From positions 5,523,163 to 5,587,162 of the forward strand of contig OZ038325.1 in the NCBI GenBank assembly GCA_964035795.1: a DNA stretch of 64,000 nt, written 5' to 3'. The DNA comes from Pterobdella sp. o SKG-2022 (taxonomy: Eukaryota > Annelida > Clitellata > Hirudinida > Piscicolidae). The notes below the pieces were generated by a model, which searched no databases, had not been told where the DNA came from, and saw only the letters and a program-made list of their open reading frames with translations. The stretch's first letter is position 1; every line of letters starts with the position of its first letter. The position numbers and the translations under genes were made by a program. Of the stretch, positions 24,146 to 42,770 are shown in pieces.

Positions 24146-27100
24146 TGGTGACTGATGTTGCCTCACTCCTGTTGGAGGAACCTCTCTATCGACATTTTCC
24201 ACAGCTTCCCATCATTAGCCACAGCAAACCAGTTGACTCCATAGCATTTTTTTATTATGTGTGCGATTATTAACGTATTTTTTGAATAACGCGATCTTGT
24301 GTATGAGTTGTAACTTATTTAGATTTGTAATCAAGGTGATTTTGCCAATTATTCATTTCAAAGGTAGCTTTATAGTTTTTGATGTTAATTTATTTAAATA
24401 TTTTATTCTATATAGTTTGCAAACGTGTTAAAAATTTTAAAATATACCATATATGCACCAAAAGGTATGGACTGGTAGCTTTTTGAACTGATCCTTGTTA
24501 AGGCCTGTTCATGAACTGCTAATTAGTTTATAGGACTTGCAATATAACTAACTTCTTAATTGCATACGGTACAGGGAAACTAGCTTTATCATTCTCAAAA
24601 CAAGTCGACCATTAGAAACAAGCTGATGTGTTGTTGCGAAAGCAATTACCTTTTTGACAATACACTCATTGTAACAAAAAAATACAAGAACACTGCCAAA
24701 AAGTGAAATTCTTTTATTACTCCAGTCGCATTAGAGAATTTCACGGAGATAATCCTCGCTTTCATTCTACTTGTTACTTTGCGAGACGCGAGTTTGTGCT
24801 GACAAAAATGTCCTTCTCCTACCTTAAAGCCTATTGCAATTTCATTCATTTTTAATCTCCATTTTATAGTTTTGTGTTTAATTTCCTAAAAAGTTCCCAC
24901 CACACAGATGGTGCAGATAAGAGTGAATTTCGTGTTCCGCGTCTGCGTCCTACAATTATCTATAATATTCTTTTGATTGTCGCCATGTTTGCCATTGTAA
25001 AAGTGACTTTACATTTCAATATATTGATATGTAATTGCAAGTTTTAAAATTAAAATGGTTGAAACAAAATGCCAAAAATAATTTTTTTGTAAAAACCCGT
25101 TTTAAAATTGTGTTTGTGCCAATATTCTCATAAATGACACTATTAATATGGTTAAACATCTTTTTTTTATTAGTATTATTATTAATGATATTGTCAATAT
25201 TACTAGTAAAATCATTATTTTTTATCAATATTACTAAAAATATTATTACTGTTATTGTCAGTATTACTAGTAATTTTATTACCGTTATTACCAACATTAC
25301 TGCTACTATAACTATTTCTTCACGCAGCAAGGTGGCTTGTAATGATAAACTAACTTGAATAGATAGGCGCTGTGAAGTTCTAGTCGGAACTTTTAAGATA
25401 AAAAAAATAATTCAATTTTTCAGAGATTAGATTTTCTAAATTATATTCCATTTTGTTAATTTCTAATATAATCTTTTAGTATCTATATTCATATAAATTA
25501 CCTTTTTTTATTATGTAAGTTATTTTCAAAATGGTTTTTACATTCATTCCTGTCTTATCCTATTATATGTATTTCTTTGAGTATTATCAGATGTTTCGAC
25601 TTCCCAGCAATGCTTCCATGCAAGGTATCATGTGTTCCAAGCCATTTGATTTGTTGTTGATGAAGCTTAATTTAAAAAATACAATAAAAAATATAAATAA
25701 ATAATTTAAAATATTTACAAATAGAAATAAAGTTGAAAAAGCGATGAATAAATTATTATTTTTTAGAAATTCAGTTGATAAACTATTTTTTTTTTAAATT
25801 AAAAGAAAAAAACTCGTCAAAACTCTGATGGAAACAAAAGCTACACGGAAAGCACAGTCATGAGAGATGAGACTGAATGAATGGAGAGACAGATAGTGAC
25901 AGGGTTCAGTCAGCTTAAATTCAAATTGTTTGATAGATTAAGAGGTTTTGCGGGTTTAGTTAGGCTGGTCGTGTGTGGTTTTAGGGGTTGGTTGAGGTGG
26001 GAAGGGTAGCCAAAAGTATAGAAATTTTTGAGAAATGGAAATGACGGAGAAAAATAAGTTAAAATAGTTCAATAATAATAAATATTGGAATTAAAAAATA
26101 CAATTTTTTTTGCTTATTTATTTGCTGAAATATATTGTTCAAGATAACATTTAATTTTGAATTAATTCTATTTTAAGTAAACTGAAAAACTTGATGGCGA
26201 AGCGACCAAACACTTTGAAACAAAAAATTTCAAAAAATATCTCAAGGCAAAACTTTGGAAAATTAATTAAAAATAGAAGTTTCTCCCAAGTGCTCTTTTA
26301 AGCCCTGATTGCTTCCAACCAAACATTTTCTAAATTCATTTTAACTTACTTTTATTCAGACAAATTCTTCCATTCAAAATAACAACACTTAAACATGAAA
26401 ATAAATAGGGATATCCTTAGAACTCCAGAAAAAGCAAACATTCCAGCAAAAACAATAGTAAACCCTTGTTACATTACTAACATGTTAGCAACTTATTATC
26501 AAAAATAACTTTATATCTATTCCAACCTCTTGTTTCCAATATCTTTCAATGCAACTTTTATATATTAATGTGTTTTTTATTTAACGGTTTAACTCATTCC
26601 AACGTTATAATATTAAATTTATTTTTATTTATTGAATTAATTTTCAAAAACAAACATAAAATATTGTTTAATACCGATACAAGTTAACTTCAACAATGCA
26701 GCTCTTTTAATAACGAAAAAATCTATTTTTAACAATACCATTAATTTTATTGACAAAACTCCTTCATAATCTCCACTATCAAATTTGTTCACAGATGAAC
26801 TATGCAAACAAATATCAGCAGTGGCATTCTACCGCATCACCTCTTTATAAGCGCCACCGTGCCCCTCCTCTACATCTCACCGCTGAGTTTTTGCCTCATC
26901 TCAATACATTATGTCCCATCAAAATGTCTGCGATTTTTTGTGTTTTTTTATTAACTACAGTATGTTGATGAAAACACAAGAGTAAACAAATGTTTGATAA
27001 TACTACTCTCATTAAGTTGAAAAAGACACAATAAAAAGCAAAAAATCTAGGAAAAACAGAGAAATATAAAAAATATATTTATATTCAAAATTGGAACTTA

Positions 27101-30100
27101 GCTTTCTCATGAGAAAATATTGTAAAACCCTCTTCGTTTGTGAATTATTAATAAAAATAGTCACCTGATGGGGGATACCTCGGTAAAAGCAAAAACTTTT
27201 CTTAATAAACGTTTAAATATGACGCTCTTCGAATCTATGAAAATGAGAATTCATGAAATACGCGTATTTTGTGCTTCAAAATCGTCATAACTACCCCAAT
27301 AGTTATGTGAACCTATCTATCTATCCACGCTTATCTGATCATCATGTCAGATTTTCTTACTATCTGTCTCACAAAAACCTTGCGTCTTAATGGCCATGGA
27401 GAAAATGTATTTCTCGTTTACATAAGTTGTTCAGCTAATGAATAATACAGAGAAACGTACAGAAACACAACCCCATATAATATAAAAGGCACAACACGCT
27501 CAGACGAATATTTATAATTACAGCAAGCCATATCGAGGTAAATGTTTATACCAACATTTTCGAGTGTTTGCTTGTCTCGTTTTCTAGTGTGATGTAAGCC
27601 TGTTCAAAAACGGCTCAGAATTTGAAATCAAAAACAATACAAATTTTGCCATATTATACACCTAATAGTAATATTAAAATCAATACTACTAATATAAAAA
27701 AATAACAATCAAATAATAACATAAATAATAATAATAGTAATAATAATAACAATATAAATAATAATAATTGAATAATTATAAAAAGGAAGGTATTTGTCGA
27801 GAGGTCGTTGTGAGGCTTTTCATTTAACACAAAGCGACAGGCATCCAATACAAACATGCAAGCTGTGAGGAATACGTTGAAGCTTTCCATTGAGCATTAG
27901 CATCTCAGTATTTTAGGTTAGTAATACGTTTTTGAAACATTGTCAAAACACTAGTATAGAAAATGCTTAAAGTAATTCTAGTTTCTCGTGTTATAACCAA
28001 TCTTGGGAACATTATAGCTTTTGAAAACAAGAAAAATATCTGAACACCCTTATATTTAAAAATGAAAATTATATTGCATTATATTGCGGCGGTTTTAATT
28101 GAGTCATTTCTTGGAGTAGCACCCTGTGAAACCTACTACTGGGAGTCTGATATTGCTTATTTGAATTAAAGGTTTTATTGGAATCCTTGTCGCGAGTATT
28201 GGCTGGCGACAGCAATTAAAACCCATGGTTGAATAGAGTTTATGTCATTATTTTGAGGTTTTCTCAAATCATTTCAAAAACAGTGGCAATAAAAAGAGAG
28301 AGAAAAGTGATAAAGAGGTACTTCGTGTTTCAGAGAGATTAAAGAGGAGTTATTTCATTAAAATGGTTAAATAATAAAATAATTTAAAATTCAATACGCT
28401 TCATTTTGGAGTTTTTCAAAAGTTGTTTAAAAAAATAATTTATGAAAATTATATTTTTATTTATGTAAAATGTAAGAATTAAAGTATGTATATAATTATA
28501 AATTTAAATTAAAATCAAAAACACCTGTTAGCTAAATAACACAGTTTTTCGTTAGTTGAAATCCCATTATCAGGTTTGCTTTAATAAAACATTATTTTTA
28601 AATGCAATCATTCTAACATACCAACATGTGAATTTTTTAAATAAACCATAATAATCACATAAAGATATGAGTATTAGTGTAACTTCGCCAAGATATATAC
28701 AAAAGTAATTCCCACAAAGGCGATTTTAAACGAAGGATCTCGTCTGCAGGATTTCAACATTTGTTACATCTGAAATGAGTCAGTCTTTTATAGTCGCTGC
28801 TAAAATTTCCTTTGTTGAACATAAATAAACTTCTATATTTTAACTATTGTTTTGAATTCATTTATAATAATAAATATAATAATAATGAAAATAACAATAG
28901 TTATTATTATTATCAAACGTTTCACATAGCCAAATTTTTCCTCGTACCCAACGGAACCATCATAATTTGTCATCAGATGCATAATTCACGTTCAACTCTC
29001 GCCTCAAATTGCCGACCTTCCAAAGTGCGACATTCATTGCCACTTTAAACTCTGTCTGATGGCTTTCAGACCATCTTCGTCTTCAGAACCAATCATTTCT
29101 CAATACCCATCTCTCAACCTACCTTAAACACCCTTCAAAACCCTCAACTCCTTACACGACCCACCTCCAACACCCCTCACGACAACATAATGGTAGTTGT
29201 GCTTATCTGTGTCGTTTATATCTTCAGCTTGAATTCTTTTGCTTTTGCCAAAGATATTTTCATTTTTTTAACATTTTTTTGTTTTTTAAACACTAGTGAA
29301 TCGTAGAAAAAATTAATTTTCCAGCAAAACATTGGTAAATTATTTATAACATTTTTCTTCTGCAAAAGCGCAAAATTTCTCACGTATGTTTTGTTATATA
29401 TTTGAAGTTTTGAAAATTAAATTTTTGATTTTTTTATTCTAAATTATATGACAAACTTATCATTAAACATGGAAATGCTTTTTAATATACATAACTAATC
29501 ACTTGCCATGAGGTAGTGTTGAAATTTGAACTGGAGAAGTTTTTTTCAAAAACAAGTAAAAATTTTTTGACAGAAAAGTTGTCTCAAAAAAAATGAAATT
29601 TTCAGCACTTGAAATTCCAAGCTTAGAAATATTCAAAGTGAAGTTTCAGACGTTTTTGAACTCGCCCTCACTGGAACTCCTTCGTGCTCCCCCTCCATTA
29701 GATGATTAACCTTGTCAAACTTGAATGTAATGCTGCGACAGATGCAGAGGTTTTAGTTATTAATTTCTCACACGTATTCAAATTTTCTCGCCAATCAGTC
29801 TTCAAATATTAATAAACTCAACCATCAAGTCATTAAGCAGCGTTTTGTTTTGTAGTTTCTGGGGAACACAAAATGCTATCCCATGAGTAAAATCTGATAT
29901 TATCAGCCATAAATTCTACCCATTACGTTTAATTTATATATGACAGAAACAAATTGGGTTGCATTTGAATTTAGAAGCTACTCAACCATAGATTGACTGA
30001 TTTTTCTCCGTCAATTCAAATGAGCATTTGAGCGTACCAAGCACTGTGTCCGATACTTTGAAGTATTTTAGAGCCTCATGAAGAAGTTTTTGAAACATAA

Positions 30101-31608
30101 TTAATACGATAACTTAAATCAAAAAAAAAATTGAAATTGATACTTTAAAAAAACAATAGAGTATAACAAAAGTCATTTCTGTAGAATTTAAAGTTTTTAT
30201 ACAAAAAACTCAGATTCAATTGAAATCTCTGACTCTCACTTAATAATACTATCCAATGATTTAAAATTTCCATACACTTTCAAAAGCCCAACAGTGGATA
30301 TCAGTCAACCTTAAACTGCATGTATTTACATGAACACAAAAGATTTTTGGAGCATATGTGCAAAGCTTTGTGAAATTAACTCAGTGTCAATTATTTCAAG
30401 TATTCGAACAAAAATGGCTGGTTTTACAAATATATATATCTTACAACTTACTTAATTTTATATAAAAATCACATTACCAATGGGTTTTTAATACTTTGGG
30501 ACGTATTTTTAGCTTTCGTTACTAAAATTCTTTATTAGTGGTTATTTGGTGGTATAAAAACACTGTTATTGTCTATAGAAAATCAATTTGAGGAATTTTC
30601 GTACATTTATTGGAAATTAAGCTTTAAGTTTTCTCACTATAAAGCATTGTTATTCTAATTTACTCCACCAACCTCGTGGTTATATATTAGAGAAGCGATC
30701 TGGATTCAATAGCGTTTTAAGTGTAATGCTTATGTATCGAATTGTTTGTGTTATAAAACTGATTCCTAAGAAGCAATCATTCAGAATAAAAAATATGTTG
30801 TGCTTTCGTGTGGAAGTCTAAAAATGCCAAATTACACAGGAAAAGGCCAAAAGATATTTTTAGCATCACATGTTTCATATACGCATGTCTCAAGGTTTAC
30901 AGTATTTTCTTAATAAAAAAAATTTTTTTTAAAATAATTATATTATTATTATTATTTTTATTTATAACCTTGATCTTTCTCATCGTTATCATCCACACTT
31001 TGAATAATGTGTGTATGATTATGAAGACCCATGAAAGGAGGAATATTGATTGACACAAAAGAACTTGCGATCATCAAAGGCTGATGGTTGTTTGGGTGTC
31101 AGCTATAAAAATTCTAATGGCTCTGTGGCTTTGGTTATGTATCATTTAGTGGAAGTTTCAACTCAATAATACAGAGTATGATTAAAACGGCGTCAAGTTT
31201 AGATGTTTTTGGCTATGTTGTAACATGCTCGAATTTATGCATAAATTTTTATATTTTATTTCCCATACATAGGATTTTACCCTGTAAACCAAAATAATGG
31301 AACAACCTCAGCGACGAAGGGAAAGAGAAATAAAAGCTATTGAAGAATGGAGATTTTAATTTAGAAATAATACATCAAGTTGTGTTGTTGTAAGTCAAAA
31401 TAATTCATGAAAATAAATCATAAATAAATTTAAAACTTAATGACAAATTTATATTCAAAGAAGGTAAAAAGATGCATAATTAAAAATCTGCATAAGGAAT
31501 GAGTAAGTCGAAGATCGGACTTTTTCCTATGAGACAATAGATATATCAATGGTTGCGATAAACAAATAAAAAATACATACATACCTATATGTATGTATGT
31601 GTTTGTTT

Positions 31609-35265
<3,657 letters not shown>

Positions 35266-35271
35266 TTTATT
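35266..35271 (-). promoter_or_regulatory. Candidate polyadenylation signal for eIF2-alpha
   Basis: AATAAA on the minus strand (TTTATT on plus), 134 bases beyond the stop codon. It is the first such hexamer downstream of the stop. Given the AT content this could be chance. Confidence 0.45.
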
Positions 35272-35404
35272 CATTCAAACCCACAAAAAAATCAATAATC
35301 AACCCTCCTTACACCTCAAACCCACTAAAAATAAACAAATACCAAGTCACTATTTTTACATAAAAAAACTATTAAAGCACATAATCTTAAAACCATCAAA
35401 ATCT

Positions 35405-38400
35405 TCATTTATCTTCACCTCCACCGTTGATCCCTAACTTATCCTCTTCTTCCTCCTCCTCCTCATCTCCAGTCTCTTCCTCCGAATCTTCGTCACCGCT
35501 CACCTTTTCAAAGTTATATAATATTTATATAAATAATGATTTTTTAATATGAATTATTATCGGCATAATTGTCTCAAGTTTATTTCTGAAGCTGTTTGAA
35601 TAAAAACATTTATAAAAGAATTATTCAAATCAAATATTAAAATTCAAATAACTGCTAAAATAAAACATTGAAACAAATATTCTGATATAATTCTCATCCA
35701 ATCTCACCTCTTCATTCGCCTTTTTCAGCCTCTCCATCCTTTCAGCCAGTTCCAACTCATCCACGTCTGACACCACTTTTGGCTGCGGATGGAAAGATGC
35801 TTTAAACGTTACATAATATTTTTAGTGAGGCACCATGTCATTCCAAAAAGGACATCTGGAATGCAATGGTTAGGCTTTACAGGGATCTACATTATGATTA
35901 ATCTTATATTTCAAAAATGAGTTTAAAAAACTATGAAATAATATAAAATGAATAGAAAATTACTGCATAAGACTATTACTATCATTACTATTTCTACTTT
36001 TTAGAAGCATCTTTATGTATTTTCAGTAATTGATTTCGAAATTTTCACACCATAAATAGAAAGCGAAACGTTTCGCAAACGCTTTATGATGAGATTAAAC
36101 TTATCCATGTTTTGTTTATGGCTGATAGACAAATATGGAGAAAAAATTACGTCATGTCATCGAAATGAAAATCGGAGGCACTACTACTACTAAACTTATC
36201 GAAAATTATAGATTTTGATTCTAAATAAATGTATAAAAAAACCTCATATTTTTGCTGTAAATATTTGGAAAAACTATTTCTACAAATATTACTAACACTA
36301 CTACAAATAACAACAATAAAAATAAAACTAATCATAATAACAATAGTACTTTCATTTTGACGGCGAACTTTCCTCCCTCCTTTTCTATAGACTCCTGAAT
36401 CTTGTCCAAAGCCTCTTGCACTCGCTGCAGGCCCACTGTCCTGTCAAGTGTCTGGGTCGTCACCACATATAAGGGAGGTGCTATCAAGTTTATCTGCCAT
36501 GTTGGGGGGAGTGAGGGTGTTTGGAGTATTTCACTTTCGTGTATCAGTGTTTTAGAAGTAAAATGATGCTAAAACAGAGTTTATCTTTCATTGTGGTTTA
36601 TAGGCTGGAGTAAGCACTGGTGAGTAACCTTGATTGGCATATCATCAGTAGAGAGATCGATTCCTGCTCCTAGGGCCCTCTTCACTGCATCCACACCTTC
36701 ATACTCATAACAAAACACTTCCACATCTTGTGAGTGTTATAAATTTTATTGAGGCATCTTATTGTGCGGCAATCATTCCATTTAAATATCAATCAATCAA
36801 ATACTTTTTATAGCCCGTTTTCCTTTACCGAGGGTTGGGCTTGCACAATTATTATTGGCGCTACTCCATGAACAAATGACAAGAGCTATTTAATTATCGT
36901 CTTAAAAACAGCTCAAGTGCTTATTATTTCAAGAAAATGTACCAGATCTTATCTTGACAGCATGTGGTGTCAATCTTCGTTTGATGTTTTCCAATAAAAC
37001 CTTCTTTGTCTCTGAATCTATCTCACACTCATCTAAGATGCCTGGGTTTCTAAGGGGAAGGTGGGTTAAAGAAGTGTGCAATTGTACTCATGATGAATAT
37101 TTTGCTGAGACTACCCCTAGCGGTATTAATAAAATTAAAAGTAATATTTAATAAGATAAACTACAAAAAACACAAAGATAATGAAAATAAAGAAACAAAC
37201 AAAAAATTGAAAAGCAAAAATCTTACACAACATAACGAGACATCATATCAATTAATTGAATTTTTTATAGGTAATTTTGCTTTTATGAAGATACTGGGAT
37301 ACGGAAGCAGTATATTCTAATATAAAGTATTTTTTCAGACTTTTTAAGCAACTTATTTCAAAACCCTCTTTTCCATGCAGAGCAATTGAACAAAAGCAGC
37401 AATACAAGAACATAGAGGTAGCATACATGACAGCCTGTTTGAAGATGTCAAAGGAGGCCCCATCCTTCTTGAACTTCTTGTCGAACATCCACGCTGTTTT
37501 CTTGTACAACTCTTCTAATTGTGAATCTGACTCATAATTCAACAACTCCCCTACATGACACAATATGCTGTTCACCTATTGTGGGGGTGTATTGAGGTTT
37601 ATTGTTAATTTTGAGTAATTTTGGGAATAAATGAAAAGATTTTTCACTTTCTATATCCCATGGTATGAGAGAAATTGAGGATTATAAAAAAAGCTGTTGT
37701 TTTTGAAATTTTGCTAAATATCACCATAAACAGAAAAAAAATATTCAGAATTTGCTTTTAATAAATTGCTATATAAATTTATTTATAATGAATATTGGAT
37801 TTTATATAACTCCTCGAAACAGCAAACTAGAATTATAGCAGGTGCCCTGTAGAACAAGTACTAACTGTCAGTTTTATATGGAATCAAAACAAATATTTTT
37901 AGTTAATTTGTTCAACACTTTACCAATTTAAATATATAAACCAAAAATTAAAATATTATAGTAAAAGCATTTATTTATTATAAATGATAAAAACAACTTG
38001 TAGTTGAGAACACTCTTGAGGAACACATATAACACTCCTTAAAAACAGATATAAGACTGACACATTTGGCCTTGGCAAACTTTTCTTCACACTTGAGCAC
38101 TTCCTCTGGTGATACTCTTCTCTTTGACAAGTCTATGTATCCTGATGTCAAAAGGTTTGCAATCAATTCATGTATGGTTTATTTGTTGGTTTGTATAAAG
38201 AATAATGAGTAATAAGGAATGGTACCTTTTTCTTCATCCACACGAATGACCACAACACATTCATTTCTTCCCACTCTTATCAACTTGTTAATTGATCTTT
38301 TCAACAAATTTTTTAATATCAGGTTTATATAAAATTTTTAATTTTATTTTTTTTTTGAAAAATTTTTATATATTTAAGTATATTTTTACATTAAAAACTT

Positions 38401-38637
38401 ATAATGCTAATAAGTATATCTATGCATATTAACATTTCAAGTGATTATTTTCAAAATTATTTCCAACCTAATTCTTCTTCTAGAAAGTTCACTTAACAAG
38501 ATCATTCCTTCTATTTTGTTATATTCAAGTAAATATACATAAGCCCCCATTTCGGCTATTGAATTAACTGTGGCCATCACCACTTCATCAATCTTTGGAA
38601 ACTTTCTTTCATAAAATCGACACGATAAAGCCGGCAT
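35405..38637 (-). CDS. EIF2S1: Eukaryotic translation initiation factor 2 subunit alpha (eIF2-alpha), 9 exons
   Basis: Alpha subunit of the eIF2 GTPase complex that delivers initiator Met-tRNA to the 40S ribosome; phosphorylation of its N-terminal serine shuts down initiation under stress. Exons, in transcription order: 38637-38468, 38296-38226, 38141-38062, 37575-37427, 37049-36943, 36726-36629, 36493-36350, 35782-35708, 35503-35405. Phases agree throughout and give 330 aa (about 315 in vertebrates). The protein opens [14 protein letters not shown], with the S1 domain ([15 protein letters not shown], then [15 protein letters not shown]). The regulatory serine is Ser52 counting Met (Ser51 in mature numbering). 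[14 protein letters not shown], the helical domain ([11 protein letters not shown]), [14 protein letters not shown] and [19 protein letters not shown] follow. The C-terminal tail is longer and more acidic than in vertebrates ([11 protein letters not shown]). Confidence 0.97.
36185..36245 (-). repeat. Dispersed repeat family C, copy in eIF2-alpha intron 7
   Basis: CTTATCGAAAATTATAGATT followed by CTAAATAAATGTATAAA is nearly the same as 62150-62195 and is the reverse complement of the core at 59325-59400. It lies between exons 7 and 8. Confidence 0.5.
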
Positions 38638-39546
<909 letters not shown>

Positions 39547-40039
39547 TGTATTTCAGCAGCATTTAATTTTTTTAATGTTTTTACAAACTTAATCATGATA
39601 TTGGTTTTGAATTCAGATTTTGTCATATTACTCATTTTATATCATAAATGCAAAAGATATTGAATTTTTAAACAAACTTATTGGGTGTTTATTATCATTT
39701 AAAACTGACTTGATATGCATAGGTATATAACATTTTCATTTTTTGTGGTTTTGATGCTAGTCATTTTCTGCATAAAGTTTTTGAAAAAAATTTTTGTCAA
39801 ATTTAGTCATTTATTAAAAAATAGGCCTATGTAATTTTGTTCATGTTTTTTTACCATGAGAAATTCTTTTTATCAGTTTACATCAATTTTTGTTTCAAGT
39901 ATAAAGTTAGTGTTTTCTTTTGTCTTCTCAATAAACAAATCAAATGTTTTTTCATTTTATTTATGTAATAAACGCCATTCGCTTACTTTTTCAATAGCTA
40001 AAACATTATTTTATTTTTTATAAAATAAATTGTTTAAAA
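39547..40039. other. 3' flank of the InaF-motif gene
   Basis: No further coding. A candidate AATAAA at 39930-39935 lies 384 bases after the stop; otherwise the stretch is AT-rich and featureless. Confidence 0.5.
39930..39935 (+). promoter_or_regulatory. Candidate polyadenylation signal, InaF-motif gene
   Basis: AATAAA in the 3' flank of the single-exon gene. The high AT content limits its weight. Confidence 0.35.
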
Positions 40040-40225
40040 AAGAGAGTAAAAAAATTCCCTGGCAGACCTCTAACCACCCTACCACAGACATTGAAAGAAG
40101 ATGTCAAACTTATCCCAAAAATGAAACTCAGAAAATTTCAAAACAATTTTTCTTCATGCCCAACAGAAATGTTCCTGGAGGAGAATTGGAAAGAAAGTTA
40201 CCCAAGAGAAACTCATTATCAGGTG
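40040..40225 (+). mobile_element. Short 3' fragment of the same retrotransposon family as 19.4-20.7 kb
   Basis: It encodes FPGRPLTTLPQTLKEDVK in one frame, then after a small insertion continues in another frame with QQKCSWRRIGKKVTQEK. Both stretches match the C-terminus of the minus-strand element at 19369-20714 (GRPLTTLPQTLKEDVK, QQKCSWRRIVKKVTQEK), and the DNA is also clearly alike. The frame break shows it is dead. No target duplication was found. Confidence 0.8.
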
Positions 40226-40379
40226 AAATGTAAGCTAGCCTTACAAAAAGCTTTGTATCATTTAATAAATACTTTGTGTTTGTTGTTCTTACTTTTAGGT
40301 TCAGGCTTCATCAGTATCAAGCTTTGTAGGTTGCATAAGGGTTGAGAAGATATAGGAATAGGAACTTGTTAAGAATAAA

Positions 40380-42010
40380 ATTTAACAAGATATATATATA
40401 TAAAGGTTTTCAAAATTACATATGAACAATTAAGTAAAGAAAAATATGGGCAATAATTTAAAAGACTGAGATGATATCTGGAAAAGGGTTGACCAGATGT
40501 ATACACAAGATTTCAAAGAGTATACATACAATGGTCAAATAAATGTACAATGATTGGCTTCATTTATGGTCGAAAAAAAAAGAGATACGAAAATAACAAA
40601 AGATAAAAACAAGGACAAACGAGTTGAATGGTTAATTATTGAATAAAATACTCAAGCAATGATTTAAAAGAATATAAAGATTGAAGGATGCAGAGGCAAA
40701 GATAAAATGGATATATTGACGAAATATGCGGGCTAGATTGATAAATAAATAAAGTATCTGTTAAAAACAATAAATAAAATATGTGAACAAAAATTGTAAT
40801 AAAATATATATTTAAAAAATTGGATAGTTATATTGAAAAGGATTGACAAGATATATGGAAAAAAATATATAAAAAAAAGTGAGTTTAAGACATATAAATA
40901 GAATTATCGAAATATAACAAACAAAAATTAATTAGATATATAGAAAAAGATTTATCAAAAATATAATAAAGGATTTACGAGAAAAAAATTTGAAAAGATA
41001 TAAAAAAGGAACGAAAAAGATACAAGAAAAAAAATTGGTGAAATAAATAAACCAAGACGATTTAAATCAAAAATTTTTATTAACTTAACAATACGAAGCC
41101 TTTCGTAAGTCCACATGGAGTAGCATTCTGTGAAACTATTCCATTGTGTAACCGAAACTCCAGTTAGATGTGATCGAATGTTTGACTTACTTACTCTTTT
41201 TTTTAAAGATTCCCAATTTTATTTCTCATAAGAAGTTACACACCAAATAAAAAAAAACCACATAAACTTCAAAATAAAACTTTTTAAGTTGAACTTACAT
41301 TAGCAAGTATGCAAACTTGGTGATTTCATGTTTGTATGCTTGATAATGTAAGTCCAACTTACGAAGTTTTGTATTATTTGTTAATGAAAATTTTTGCTTT
41401 AACTCGTTTCGTATTTAAATGAATCAGAATTGACGAGATCGACAATGATTTAAAAGTATTATGAACTAGGATTGAGGATATAAGTGAATAATATATTGGA
41501 AGAATAAATGACGAAGAGTTGACAAGACATACAAACAAGAATCAATATTGACAAAAAGAAGAAGATATGTTGAAAAACTTGAAAAATCATAGATTATCGA
41601 CCTGCATAAAAAACTGTTGACTAGATATATGAACATTGCTCAAAGAAATATATAGAAAAATATAGAATAAATATAAGAAGATTGGAGTTACATGGAAAAA
41701 TGAATCGGCAAGATATAGAAAAAAAAATGGAAGAAACACACAGAAAAAGATTGAAAAGATATAATGGGTAAATTTTGCAAGATATATTGAAAAAAATTGA
41801 TTATAAAAATCAATGATGTGTAATAATAGAAAGTGATTAGTGCAGGAATTGATGAAATATATGCAAAAAAATATATTGTTGGTTACTTGATGATGATATA
41901 AATACCGAAAAGCTTTTCCAAAATGAAAAATAAAAATTTTTTCGTGTTTTTATGATTCAAAAAAAAATTATACGAATAAAGATTAAAAGGTATATGAACA
42001 AGGCAGAATT
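40380..42010. repeat. Highly diverged short tandem repeat region
   Basis: The plus strand repeatedly shows variants of GATTGACAAGATATATGAAAA at irregular spacing of roughly 20-45 bases (for example near 40490, 40850, 41510, 41620, 41710, 41750). This gives a strongly purine-rich plus strand. It looks like an old decayed satellite interrupted by the foldback at 41271-41380. The consensus was derived by eye. Confidence 0.5.
41271..41380. repeat. Foldback element, family A, copy 1
   Basis: Arms 41271-41316 and 41330-41380 pair with a few mismatches around a 13-base loop. Core arm sequence AAGTTGAACTTACATTA, then CAAGTATGCAAAC; the same core is in the copy at 56326-56477. Confidence 0.8.
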
Positions 42011-42770
42011 AAAACAAATAGTGATGATGGCTTTCTAATAAAGCGAAAAGTTTCGTAACAAACTTTTGAAAACCTTTGTGTTATATTTCACCACTTTATT
42101 TTTAGTCTAAAATGTTGATCAAAAACTATTTAGATTTTTATATAAAAATCATCCTTAGGTGTACTGATGATCAGTTCGTCAACTAATACATCTCATAAAC
42201 TTCCAAGTTTGTTTAGTTTTCATCTTGAAGTTTTTAGGCGATTAATAATGATTTTTCAATCGAAATAAAAAGAAAAGTTGGTAGTCTTGAAGACTATAAT
42301 AGTTTTATGCCACTATAGGAAGAATCATACTTATTGAACAAAGTATAAAAGATATGTACAGCATTTTTATAACTTGATAATAAAAAAAATTATTTAACTT
42401 AGCTTGCCTATAAGTGTGTATAAAAAATGCGTTGGATAGAAACTTTTCAAAATTGTTCAAAACAAAAGCTTGTAAACCGCCCATCACTGCTTGTTCTAAA
42501 AATATCTTAAGGGTGTTGGATCGAAAATCTATCAAATATTTTTTATTTTCTGCATTTATTCGATAAAATTTATTAAAAGTATGTTTAAATTCTTTACAAT
42601 TAGTTTTCAGTTTCATTGTTATTCAATAAAATTTCTTAGTTAATTTTTTCGGGCGCAAATTTCAAAAAGTTGAATGCGGTTTTAATGATATTAGATCGAT
42701 CTGAAAACAAGTTTCGTAACATTGAAATTTATTTTATTATGTGATCTTATTTCAAAAACCCGTTCTCAAG
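42011..42770. other. 5' flank of the AT-hook/Crypton-domain gene
   Basis: AT-rich with no supported gene. A minus-strand open frame at 42305-42616 has no recognisable motif. The promoter of the downstream gene should lie here, but no element stands out. Confidence 0.45.

Larger units (their letters stand above)
20728..31560. other. Long AT-rich stretch with no identified gene
   Basis: About 11 kb in which I can support no gene. ATT-type minisatellites occur at 21751-21860 (33-bp unit, about 3 copies) and 24010-24145. Isolated GC-richer islands (24146-24240, 25850-26000, 28970-29200, 29640-29720) contain no frame with recognisable motifs. A possible small 3' exon at about 29649-29709 (acceptor-like TTTCAG, then FLNSPSLELLRAPPPLDD and stop) cannot be connected to anything. 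Confidence 0.5.

Noticed and set aside
29649..29709. Possible terminal exon after TTTCAG
   Set aside because: About 20 codons with no partner exon in phase and no homology that I can recognise.
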